NCBI RefSeq assembly: GCF_002257585.1 | Contig: NZ_CP022743.1 | Coordinates: 3,782,001-3,846,000, forward strand | Source: Mucilaginibacter xinganensis | GTDB lineage: Bacteria > Bacteroidota > Bacteroidia > Sphingobacteriales > Sphingobacteriaceae | Direction: 5' to 3' | DNA length: 64,000 bases | In this document: positions 14,139 to 22,000 of the stretch, in pieces | Position numbering within the stretch: position 1 is the first letter of the stretch | Layout: every line of letters begins with the position of its first letter | The notes under the pieces: generated by a model | The model's database searches: none | What the model saw: the letters and a program-made list of their open reading frames with translations, nothing else | Told to the model about the DNA's origin: nothing | Translations under genes and position numbers: made by a program

Positions 14139-16901
14139 ATGAAATCACCCGATCAGTTTCCTCATCAGCAAAGCGCCGTAAACGTTATTACCGAAAATAT
14201 AAAGAAGGATGTTAGGCGTTTGCAAATCGCTATGGCACCCGGAACAGGTAAATACCAGGTCATCGCCGGGGTCATCGCCGAGTTGCAAGAAATATTCCAA
14301 CCATACAGTCGCAAAGTACTCGTGATTACTGGTAGCAGCGCTTTGCAGCAGCAGTTACTAGCCCAATTCAGGGCAGATCAGAGCGATTATCTCGTTATAG
14401 ATGATTTTAGTATTTTAAATTCGGACGAGCCCAGCATCAGTGTTTGCACCTTACAGTCTTTGCATGATAATAAGCGGATGAGGTTGCGAGAAATGAAAAG
14501 AAAGCCTGATGTCATTATTTCGTTGGACATTGGTCCGGATCAGCCTTCGCTCAAATCATTCTTAGCCAGCTATTCAGAGGCTATTCAGATCGCTTTTGTT
14601 AACCATCCTGGAAAAAGTAACTGGTTCGGCGATCCTATCTGGGCTTATAGCGTATCAGACGCTATTAATGATCAGATACTACTGCCTTTGTTTATTAAAC
14701 AAATTTCTTTTACGGATTTTCAAAAAACTGCGGAGAATGATCAATTTCCTGATGATCAGCCGCATTTAATACAAGCCGCCCGTATATTTTTGACTGAGAA
14801 TAAAGATCAAAAAGCTATTGTTTATTGTCCCTCGGTGGTTTTTGCCAAACGTTTTGCAGAAGAGCTTAATCAAACAAATAAAGGACTAGCAGTGGTTATC
14901 CATGCAGGGCTCCATATGGGCGAACGACGTCGTTTGATTAGCGAATATCAGCGCAACCCCAACCCTGTGGTGCTTTGTTCCGCGTCGGTACTGGGAGATT
15001 TCAGAGAGTTGGCTTTAACGAAGACTATCGCGATTTTACGGAATACCAGTAGTCAGATAGAATTACAGAACATGCTGGTTCCGGGCTTATTGCCTTTCGC
15101 TGATAAGGAACAAGGTATTGTTTTGGATTTTGTGGGGCTGAAAGGCTTGCTTGGCTCATTAGGGATCAATGGTAAAGAGGAATTTGAAGATAGTGTTGAG
15201 AGTAATGTTGTGATTGAATCTGAAGGTAAAAAGCCAGGACCTGATAAACGCTATTTTAAAAAGGCAGATATTCAATTTCGCGATAAAAAGGAAATTGATG
15301 GCGTATTGGGTGTTGGCGAGTTAGCTGATGAATTGGCTGAAATTATTACAATGATGCCGGCCGAGCAAGGTTCGATGATCGGTATTTTTGGTAAATGGGG
15401 ACGGGGTAAAACTTTTTTGATCGACCAGACCTGGAAGAAGCTCAAGGCTGGAAAGAAATTTATCAAAGTAGACTATCATGCTTGGAAATACCAGGACACG
15501 CCTGCCACTTGGGCCTATTTATATGAGTGTCTTGCCGAGGCTTATTTTAAACCAGACGTATCTTATAAAGTTATTAAATGGCTCATCGGCATTGGGCGCG
15601 TCTTCTGGCTAAATATAAGGCGCAAAGGGCTTTGGCCTTTATTCAAGTTTATCGGAATTATCTCAGCTGGTGGTATTGCCTGGCTATTGTCAAAGGAGTT
15701 ATTCAGCCAGTTGAATAAGGATCTGGAGACATTGCTTAACCGGCTTGGATTATCGCTTGCCATTTGTACTACTGCTTATGCCTTATTTGTTTCTGCTAAA
15801 AAAGAGTATAGCGCTAAGGCTAAAGATCTATTCCTAAAGTATTCGACGAAACACTCGTTCAAGGAACATCTCGGTATTCAGGCGGAGATACAAAAGGAAA
15901 CGTTGACTTTATTGAAAACCTGGATACCTAAACGGAAGTTGAAAGACCGCAAGATCATTTTATTCGTTGAGGATATTGATCGCTGTAATGAGGTCAAAAC
16001 CATACAGATCATTGATTCACTACGGGTGCTTTTGGAAGATCCGAAAATAGCTGAAAGGATAGTTGTCGTAACCGCAGTGGATGAGCGGATATTGAAACTA
16101 GCAATCAAAATGAAATACTATGCTTTGGTTTCATTGGATAAAGCAGAAGCTGGCAAGGAAAATGAACTGCGTAAAGCTTTAAATGCGATGGTCAATGAAT
16201 ATATTGACAAGCTATTTATTGCCGGGCTTAAGCTAGGGAATCTATCTCTGAGTGAATCGGATGAGTTTTTCTTGGCGCTTACGAAACCTGACCGTATAGA
16301 AGAAAAGGCGAATGAGCTGACCGCTATTCTTACCAGTGACAACAATCGCGAATATGGCAGATATTCTCAGCAAATCCGGGATCATGATTTTGATCAGATG
16401 GTTATTGACTCAGAATTGGCAAACCAAGAAGATTGGTCTTATGAGGAACCGGATTTTGCTATGGATGTTCTTGAGGGGTCTGAACCTTTGACCGAGAGCG
16501 CGCCTATTGAAGATACGGCAAATAACGCACCTTTGAATAAGTTGAGCAATGATGAGGTTGATATTTTGCGCGTCAGTATCGCTAAATACAAGGGTGTAAC
16601 GCCTCGGCAGATCAGGGTGTTTTATTATCGTTATCTGATTGCAAAGAATTTATTGATCAGGCGTTACGAGAAAATGGGTAGGACCAGTGTATGGCAAATA
16701 CATTTTAATTGCCGTGTGCTGGCTACGCTTATTGTTAGTTATACGGTTCACGAAGAAGCTGGCATTTTAGAGGGCCACCTAATGTCTAGTTTAGACAATC
16801 AGCAACAAATGCAAAGTGTTGCGTTAATGAAGGAAACCGTTATTAATGGTTTTGATTACCAACAATTGCTGAAAGTATTGTCTATCGTAATCGCTTATTA
16901 A
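14139..16901 (+). CDS. Pseudo-helicase/KAP P-loop NTPase fusion protein
   Basis: 920 aa. Residues about 5-345 resemble an SF2 helicase: QFPHQQSAVNVI (Q-like motif), MAPGTGKYQV (Walker A with Tyr after Lys in place of Thr/Ser), VLVITGSSALQQQL, a C-terminal RecA-like half (KAIVYCPSVVFAKRFAEEL; HAGLHMGERRRLI; QGIVLDFVG). The DExH position reads ISLDIG and motif VI lacks its arginines (IELQNMLVPGL), so it is probably inactive. Residues about 380-920 form a KAP NTPase: intact Walker A FGKWGRGKTFL (about 417-427), two membrane segments at about 500-518 and 538-553, Walker B ILFVEDIDRC (about 608-617), and TPRQIRVFYYRY. KAP proteins are membrane-anchored NTPases, some linked to phage exclusion (PifA). 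Gene is opposite to its neighbours and flanked by inverted REP-like elements, so acquired by insertion is likely. Function unknown; defence is an inference. Confidence 0.85.
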   Translation: MKSPDQFPHQQSAVNVITENIKKDVRRLQIAMAPGTGKYQVIAGVIAELQEIFQPYSRKVLVITGSSALQQQLLAQFRADQSDYLVIDDFSILNSDEPSISVCTLQSLHDNKRMRLREMKRKPDVIISLDIGPDQPSLKSFLASYSEAIQIAFVNHPGKSNWFGDPIWAYSVSDAINDQILLPLFIKQISFTDFQKTAENDQFPDDQPHLIQAARIFLTENKDQKAIVYCPSVVFAKRFAEELNQTNKGLAVVIHAGLHMGERRRLISEYQRNPNPVVLCSASVLGDFRELALTKTIAILRNTSSQIELQNMLVPGLLPFADKEQGIVLDFVGLKGLLGSLGINGKEEFEDSVESNVVIESEGKKPGPDKRYFKKADIQFRDKKEIDGVLGVGELADELAEIITMMPAEQGSMIGIFGKWGRGKTFLIDQTWKKLKAGKKFIKVDYHAWKYQDTPATWAYLYECLAEAYFKPDVSYKVIKWLIGIGRVFWLNIRRKGLWPLFKFIGIISAGGIAWLLSKELFSQLNKDLETLLNRLGLSLAICTTAYALFVSAKKEYSAKAKDLFLKYSTKHSFKEHLGIQAEIQKETLTLLKTWIPKRKLKDRKIILFVEDIDRCNEVKTIQIIDSLRVLLEDPKIAERIVVVTAVDERILKLAIKMKYYALVSLDKAEAGKENELRKALNAMVNEYIDKLFIAGLKLGNLSLSESDEFFLALTKPDRIEEKANELTAILTSDNNREYGRYSQQIRDHDFDQMVIDSELANQEDWSYEEPDFAMDVLEGSEPLTESAPIEDTANNAPLNKLSNDEVDILRVSIAKYKGVTPRQIRVFYYRYLIAKNLLIRRYEKMGRTSVWQIHFNCRVLATLIVSYTVHEEAGILEGHLMSSLDNQQQMQSVALMKETVINGFDYQQLLKVLSIVIAY

Positions 16902-17111
16902 GCAAGCTTGGATCTTATCAAAATATTAATTTGATGATAATTGTATAATCTGACTCGGTTTACGCCGCTACTATTAATGGCAAAATTTTCTAATTAAAGA
17001 GCCGACCGGCAGAATATTTCAGAGCAAGTAGTTGTCCAAAGAATGTCCAGTACATTAGATCTGAAACATTCCACCTAAATTTCAAAGCGTTTGACCACAA
17101 ATCTCACGAAC

Positions 17112-17170
17112 GACCCTTGCTGTTCGAAGTCGGAGACTTCGACCCCCTATGCATATAGTCTTCAGACTAT
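17112..17170. repeat. REP-like hairpin element, right of KAP gene
   Basis: Two perfect hairpins: CGAAGTC-GGA-GACTTCG (17125-17141) and ATAGTCT-TC-AGACTAT (17155-17170). It is similar in inverted orientation to 13971-14020. Confidence 0.6.
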
Positions 17171-17201
17171 CGCAATTAAACAACCATAACGGACCTGCAC
17201 C

Positions 17202-17254
17202 GTGTCGCCCTTCTCTTCGACAAGCTCAGAGCAGGCTCTAAACTCAGGGTGACA
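17202..17254. repeat. Palindromic intergenic repeat
   Basis: GTGTCGCCCT (17202-17211) and AGGGTGACAC (17245-17254) form a 10-bp stem with one G-T pair; TTCGACAAGCTCAGAG lies between. This word set is typical of palindromic repeats in Bacteroidota intergenic DNA. It may also end the convergent KAP and rtcB transcripts. Confidence 0.5.
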
Positions 17255-17340
17255 CTTGCTTTTTTTCAAAGTCCGAAGCCTTAAGTTCAAAGTCAAATAA
17301 GGATTTAAAACTCGAGACTCAGAACTTAAGACTTAAAAAC

Positions 17341-18795
17341 TCAATCCTCCGGCCTCTCCCTCGCATCCGCCATTCTCACAATCCTCGGCTCAAACATGGC
17401 TAATACTTCTACCAGATCATTCTGCGCTGCCATTACGGTGTGTATGTCCTTATAAGCCATCGGCGCTTCGTCCATATCGCTACCCATCAGGGTGATGCGC
17501 TTATCAATCAGGTTGGCGGCAATAACGGCTTTATCTAACGTTTTAAAAGCCGCACTCCGGCTCATTGCCCTGCCCGCACCGTGGCTAGCGGAGTTGATGC
17601 TGGCTGCATCACCTTTACCGCGGACCAGAAAGCCGGGTGTACTCATGCTGCCAGGGATAATGCCTAACACACCTTCGCCTGCCGGGGTTGCGCCTTTACG
17701 GTGTGCCATTACCTCGGTACCATCGGCCAGTTGCTCTTTCCAGGCAAAATTGTGGTGATTTTCAATCATGCTGATGGGCTTAACACCAAGGGCCCGGGCA
17801 ATTTTGTTATGGATCTCGTGGTGGTTGGCGCTGGCATATTCGCCGGCCAGGTTCATGGCAATCCAGTATTCCTGCCCTTCGTCTTTATCCAGATCTAACC
17901 AGGCTAAATGCTTGGCTTCGGCAGGGAGCTTGGTTTTGGTCATGGCGATACGGCTGTAATAGTCGGCCACGCTACCGCCAAAACCACGGGAGCCGGAGTG
18001 TGAAAGTAAAGCCAAATACTTACCGGCCGGGATCTCGGCCAAAGCGCCTTCGGCAATATCCAATTCGCCCCATTCCACAAAGTGGTTACCGGTACCGCTG
18101 GTACCTAATTGCGCATAGGCTTTATCTTTAAGTGTACGGATCAGCTTTGTTTCGCCCCAGGTCTTACTGTCAAACAGTGAACTGTCAAAGTACGATTTGG
18201 TAGTGCAACCCATCCCGAAATAGGTGTTATCCACCAAAATGGTTTTCAACTTGTCGGTTTCGGTATCAATAGCTTCGGCAGGCAGATCAAAAATGCTTAA
18301 ACACATCCGGCAGGCTATGTCCACCCCTACCGCAAACGGAATAATGGTATTGGCCGTGGTAGCCAGCACGCCACCAATGGGCAAACCATAACCCTGGTGC
18401 GCATCGGGCATTAAAGCGCCTGCAACGGCAATGGGTAACTGAACTGCTGTACGCATCTGCGCTAAAGCACCTACCTCAATGTTTTCCAAACCCCATACCG
18501 GGAACTCAGCTATCTCTTCTTTCAGTTTAAAGTTGCTCCGCTCCTGCTTCACAAACTTGCCCTCTTTACGCATGGCAATCACATCTTCGGCCAGGTTTTT
18601 AAACTTGCCGCCCTTCTTTAAGGCGTAGGGCATCGGGTCGTCAATCAGGGCTTCCAAATTGGCCAGCATCTCTGGCTTGGCCATCACATTGTGCTTTAGC
18701 AAACCATTAGCCACGCGACTAAAGTTTACCAAAACTTCCACATCATTAATGCCTAATGCCTTTAACTCGTTGTTGCCTATTTTTTCCTTTTCCAT
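17341..18795 (-). CDS. rtcB: RtcB-family RNA ligase
   Basis: 484 aa from ATG 18795; a TTG at 18825 in frame is less likely. RtcB joins 2',3'-cyclic-phosphate (or 3'-phosphate) and 5'-hydroxyl RNA ends with GTP and Mn2+. Visible motifs: MPDAHQGYGLPIGGVLA, metal-site Asp/Cys in GVDIACRM, GTGNHFVEW, SHSGSRGFGG, ENHHNFAW, guanylylated His in HRKGAT, and SASHGAGRAMSR. GVDIACRM departs from the commoner GVDIGCGM, pointing to a divergent RtcB subgroup. It is on the same strand as TROVE, 3.5 kb upstream of it, with the KAP gene between, and shares its operator. Likely role: repair of RNA ends with the Ro/Y RNA system. Confidence 0.93.
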   Translation of the reverse strand: MEKEKIGNNELKALGINDVEVLVNFSRVANGLLKHNVMAKPEMLANLEALIDDPMPYALKKGGKFKNLAEDVIAMRKEGKFVKQERSNFKLKEEIAEFPVWGLENIEVGALAQMRTAVQLPIAVAGALMPDAHQGYGLPIGGVLATTANTIIPFAVGVDIACRMCLSIFDLPAEAIDTETDKLKTILVDNTYFGMGCTTKSYFDSSLFDSKTWGETKLIRTLKDKAYAQLGTSGTGNHFVEWGELDIAEGALAEIPAGKYLALLSHSGSRGFGGSVADYYSRIAMTKTKLPAEAKHLAWLDLDKDEGQEYWIAMNLAGEYASANHHEIHNKIARALGVKPISMIENHHNFAWKEQLADGTEVMAHRKGATPAGEGVLGIIPGSMSTPGFLVRGKGDAASINSASHGAGRAMSRSAAFKTLDKAVIAANLIDKRITLMGSDMDEAPMAYKDIHTVMAAQNDLVEVLAMFEPRIVRMADARERPED

Positions 18796-18846
18796 TATAT
18801 CAATACTAAAGGTATCATTTAACAATTTAAATTCTCCGGGCTAAAA

Positions 18847-18872
18847 CCCCTCTCCCCGGATCAGGAGAGGGG
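18847..18872 (-). promoter_or_regulatory. Hairpin in rtcB leader, possible attenuator
   Basis: Perfect 9-bp arms CCCCTCTCC/GGAGAGGGG with an 8-nt loop, followed on the minus strand by TTTTA, inside the untranslated leader between the promoter and rtcB ATG. It has the form of a terminator and also resembles a widespread Bacteroidota palindromic repeat. Confidence 0.45.
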
Positions 18873-18903
18873 GCGTTCGTGAACGCGTTCAGCCTTTCGA
18901 CAC

Positions 18904-18942
18904 TACAAAGAGAAACACCAAGTGCGCAGCGTATTTGCGTAG
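18904..18942 (-). promoter_or_regulatory. Operator-promoter of rtcB shared with TROVE
   Basis: GTGCGCA-N7-TGCGTAG (18922-18942) followed after exactly 10 bp by TCTTTGTA (18911-18904). Matches the TROVE site in sequence and spacing. It lies about 110-150 bp before the rtcB ATG. Confidence 0.72.
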
Positions 18943-19000
18943 TAAAAAATAATTTAATAAATTCATCAAAAAAAATATCACAGTTGGGGTATATTTAAAT

Positions 19001-19321
19001 ATGATTGCACATTTAATACATTATAAAGGGAAAGGCATATGGGTGTTGGCTGCACCGATGTTCGTGGGTTTAATTCTATTTACAGTTGCAGATGGTTTTG
19101 CATGGAATGATAAATATATAGGTGCAATTACATTTTTACTATCGGGTGTAATCTTATTCTTTATAGATAGTAATCGTAAAAAAGTAACGGAAGGCATAAT
19201 AGTAGTACGCACGGTCAAATTGCCTCGCGAAAAAAGAAAAAATACTTTCATGTGGATAGAAGTAAGGTATTGGGGGATACTTATTGGTCTGATCGGACTT
19301 ATTTGGCTGATAAATACATAA
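19001..19321 (+). CDS. Small predicted inner-membrane protein, unknown
   Basis: 106 aa with three likely membrane segments: VLAAPMFVGLILFTVADGF, YIGAITFLLSGVILFFI, and YWGILIGLIGLIWLI at the C terminus, with a basic loop KKVTEGIIVVRTVKLPREKRKN between the second and third. I do not recognise a family. It is divergent from rtcB and 45 bp before the WYL regulator on the same strand, so it may be cotranscribed with it. Confidence 0.65.
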   Translation: MIAHLIHYKGKGIWVLAAPMFVGLILFTVADGFAWNDKYIGAITFLLSGVILFFIDSNRKKVTEGIIVVRTVKLPREKRKNTFMWIEVRYWGILIGLIGLIWLINT

Positions 19322-19366
19322 AAAAAATAAATCCGAAATAGAACATCCGAAATCCTATATCAAAAT

Positions 19367-20407
19367 ATGCCTGTTAACCGCAACGCCCTGATCCGCTACC
19401 GCACCATTGACCAATGCCTGCAAAACCATTTCAAAAAATGGACGCTGGATGATTTGATAGAAGCCTGCGGCGATGCCATTTATGAATACCAGGGCATTGA
19501 TACGGGTGTTAGCCGCCGCACCATACAGGCAGACCTGGAAATGATGCGCAGCAACAAATTGGGTTACGAGGCACCCATTGTGGTGGTTGACAAAAAGTAT
19601 TATACGTACAGCGATAAGAATTACAGCATTACCAACAGTCCGCTTAACCAACAGGACATGCAGGTGCTGAGCGAAGTATCAAGCCTGTTAAAGCAGTTTA
19701 AAGGCTTTAACCATTTTACCGACCTGAACGAGATGGTGAGTAAACTGGAAGACAAGATCTATTCGCAAAAAACGCAAAGCACACCCGTAATTGACTTTGA
19801 AAAGAACGATAACCTGAAAGGTTTGGAATGGATAGAGGTGATCCGTAAGGCCATTGTAGCCAGGAAAACCATCTGCATTACCTACCAGTCGTTCAAAGCA
19901 AGGGAAGCAAGTACTTTTTGCTTTAGCGGGTACCTGTTAAAAGAATACCGCAATCGCTGGTTTGTTTTGGGCATGCAACACAAGCGCAATGCCCATATCA
20001 TGAATTTGGCTTTAGACAGGATCCAGGCGATAGAAGAACACGATGAAAAATACCGGGAGAACAGGACACTCGACCTGGCAACCTATTATAATGATTGTAT
20101 TGGGGTAACCAAATCTCCCGGTCAGCGCGATTGCGAGGTGATTTTTTGGATAGATGCTGCGAATGCGCCTTACGTGATAACCAAGCCATTGCACCATACC
20201 CAAAAACTATTGAGCGAAGATGAAACGGGAAAGATATTCAGCATTAGGGTGATCCTGAATTTTGAGCTGGAACGGGAGTTGTTGGGCTTCGGCTCGAAAA
20301 TGAGGGTTTTAGGGCCGCGCATTTTGGTAAAACAGCTTAAGCAGCAATTAACTAAGACTTTGGAGAATTATAACCGGGACAGCATAACAACACCGCAATT
20401 ACCCTAA
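19367..20407 (+). CDS. WYL-domain transcriptional regulator
   Basis: 346 aa. An N-terminal winged helix (ALIRYRTIDQCL, VSRRTIQADLEMM, residues about 5-65) precedes a WYL sensor domain (residues about 150-250; ICITYQSFKAREAS, GYLLKEYRNRWFVLGMQ) and a C-terminal WCX extension (FELERELLGFGSKMRVLGP). WYL regulators often control RNA-repair, CRISPR or defence genes and may sense nucleic-acid or nucleotide ligands. Here it is divergent to rtcB, and rtcB and TROVE share a palindrome, so it is the natural candidate regulator; that link is inference. Confidence 0.9.
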   Translation: MPVNRNALIRYRTIDQCLQNHFKKWTLDDLIEACGDAIYEYQGIDTGVSRRTIQADLEMMRSNKLGYEAPIVVVDKKYYTYSDKNYSITNSPLNQQDMQVLSEVSSLLKQFKGFNHFTDLNEMVSKLEDKIYSQKTQSTPVIDFEKNDNLKGLEWIEVIRKAIVARKTICITYQSFKAREASTFCFSGYLLKEYRNRWFVLGMQHKRNAHIMNLALDRIQAIEEHDEKYRENRTLDLATYYNDCIGVTKSPGQRDCEVIFWIDAANAPYVITKPLHHTQKLLSEDETGKIFSIRVILNFELERELLGFGSKMRVLGPRILVKQLKQQLTKTLENYNRDSITTPQLP

Positions 20408-20817
20408 CTTCGAATGATATAATGAAATGAAGCGCAATCAGATCAGGCCGGAATGGGTACCTTCGGGATACAGGGATAAGCAGGATAAAAATTCAGCCGT
20501 TGAAGCATCGTGTATTGTGCGCACCTTTTATAACCGTAAAAATACTGTAGCAAAAGCTGGCTTTAAGCGCAGGAACTTGAAATAACTTCACAGATCAGCC
20601 CTGCTAATAAACTCCTCAATCAACAAATCGCCGCTGATGGCGAAGCGCGTTGAAGATCATTATTTAATTCTTATCTGCCAGGTAAAATGCTCCCCTGGTC
20701 AAAGTTTAGCATCGCGTAACTTAGACCTAAAGTGCTTTCACCTTAATAAAACAACCGGCACTAAACCTTTCTGATCGGTGTAATAATCCCTCGCTTAAAA
20801 AAATAAAAAATAAAGGA
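20408..20817. other. Intergenic region with small repeat
   Basis: No gene is seen. Around 20693-20728 the words CCCCTGGT, AAGTTTAGC, ATCG, TAACTTAGACC match 32519-32553 at roughly 85 percent by eye. Confidence 0.45.
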
Positions 20818-21636
20818 TTACCCGGCAGCTACGCAAACCGGATGGGGAACAGCGAGTAAAGGAATAGTTAAGCCTGAAGCCATCTTCCTGGTTTTGCTGC
20901 GATGCACCAGCGAACTCCAGAAACCGTATTTGCCGGGCACCATGATCAGCAAATCGGCTGATGAGGCAATAACCTCGTTTTTTATCGCTTTAACAATGTT
21001 GTCGGACTGCACATCTTTATAAAGGTAAGTTATGTCGCCGGTCTTTTCCCGACGGATTTCAGTGTCCGTTTTCCCGATATCCTGGTGTACATAAAAAACC
21101 TCCACTACCGGGCACAGATCGCCAATTTTTTCTTTAATGCCTGAAAGTACCTGCAAAGGGGAATCATGCAATACGTCACACGCCAGCAGCACTTTATCAA
21201 GGCCGCGAAATACAGCGCCGGCGGGAACCGCCAGTACCGGAAAATCCAGTTTGCCGATAGCGGCTGTTGTGGTGTTTCCAAAAATGTCCTGTTCGCGGCT
21301 TTCGGGCGCCATTCCCATAATTACCAGTGCTGCGTTGTGTTTTTCTACCAGTGCTTTGATGTTATCTTCCACAAAAGCATAAGCGGTTTCATGGCCGGCT
21401 ATGATGCCATATTCAGCAGCAACACGTTCGGCAGCAGCCCTCAACCGGTCATTGTTCTCCTTTTCAAGCGCCGTAATGCTCGATGAGGGCAGCAGGGTGT
21501 TTGAGGCAGGCACAGAAAGTTTAAAAGCATTAAAAAGCAGCAGCCTGGCGTTGTAATATTTAGCCATTGCCGCGGCATAAGCCACGGCGTTTTCAGCAAT
21601 GGGCGAATAATCTGTGGTGACAATTATGGTGTTCAT
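20818..21636 (-). CDS. Tandem universal stress protein (UspA family)
   Basis: 272 aa with two Usp folds (about 1-145 and 150-272). The first has IVTTDYSPIAENAVAYA at the start and the ATP-loop-like GMAPESREQDIFGNTTTAAI; the second ends LLIMVPGKYGFWSSLVHRSKTRKMASGLTIPLLAVP. Cytoplasmic stress-response protein; exact role unknown. Stands alone. Confidence 0.9.
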   Translation of the reverse strand: MNTIIVTTDYSPIAENAVAYAAAMAKYYNARLLLFNAFKLSVPASNTLLPSSSITALEKENNDRLRAAAERVAAEYGIIAGHETAYAFVEDNIKALVEKHNAALVIMGMAPESREQDIFGNTTTAAIGKLDFPVLAVPAGAVFRGLDKVLLACDVLHDSPLQVLSGIKEKIGDLCPVVEVFYVHQDIGKTDTEIRREKTGDITYLYKDVQSDNIVKAIKNEVIASSADLLIMVPGKYGFWSSLVHRSKTRKMASGLTIPLLAVPHPVCVAAG

Positions 21637-22000
21637 ATCAGTAGTTTATTTGTAGTTGATGAGCGGCATACTATTGTTTTACAACACAAGTCCGTTTCGT
21701 ACTACAAGAATAATCAACTGCATGGCCGGGAGAAATGACGGCAGGCACCGGGTTTGCTGATGCATATCATATTTTAAGGAGCCGGGCATTGGTTTCGGGT
21801 TGATGTCCACACCTGTTCCACTTGTTCCACCGGCCAAATCCTGTTCCATTTGTTCCGTTTGTTTCACCTGATCACACTTGTTCCGCGGAACAAGCGGGGC
21901 GGCGGCTTACGGACTTGTTTCTTCGCGCTTTTAAAACAGAAAAAGGCGTTTTCCACAATCCATTATATTTAAGGATGATTATAGTAACATTGCAAACAAG
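21637..22000. repeat. Intergenic region with GTTCCA runs and an 18-bp palindrome
   Basis: Between 21808 and 21894 there are repeated GTTCCA, GTTCCG and GTTTCA words and a perfect palindrome CTTGTTCCGCGGAACAAG at 21877-21894. The complement (GGAACA words then TGAAACA) resembles the repeats at 7.8 and 29.1 kb. No gene is seen. Confidence 0.5.

Larger units (their letters stand above)
16902..17340. other. Intergenic region after KAP gene
   Basis: No open gene is seen. It holds the REP-like element at 17112-17170, the palindrome at 17202-17254 and low-complexity A-rich sequence up to the rtcB stop codon. Confidence 0.6.
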
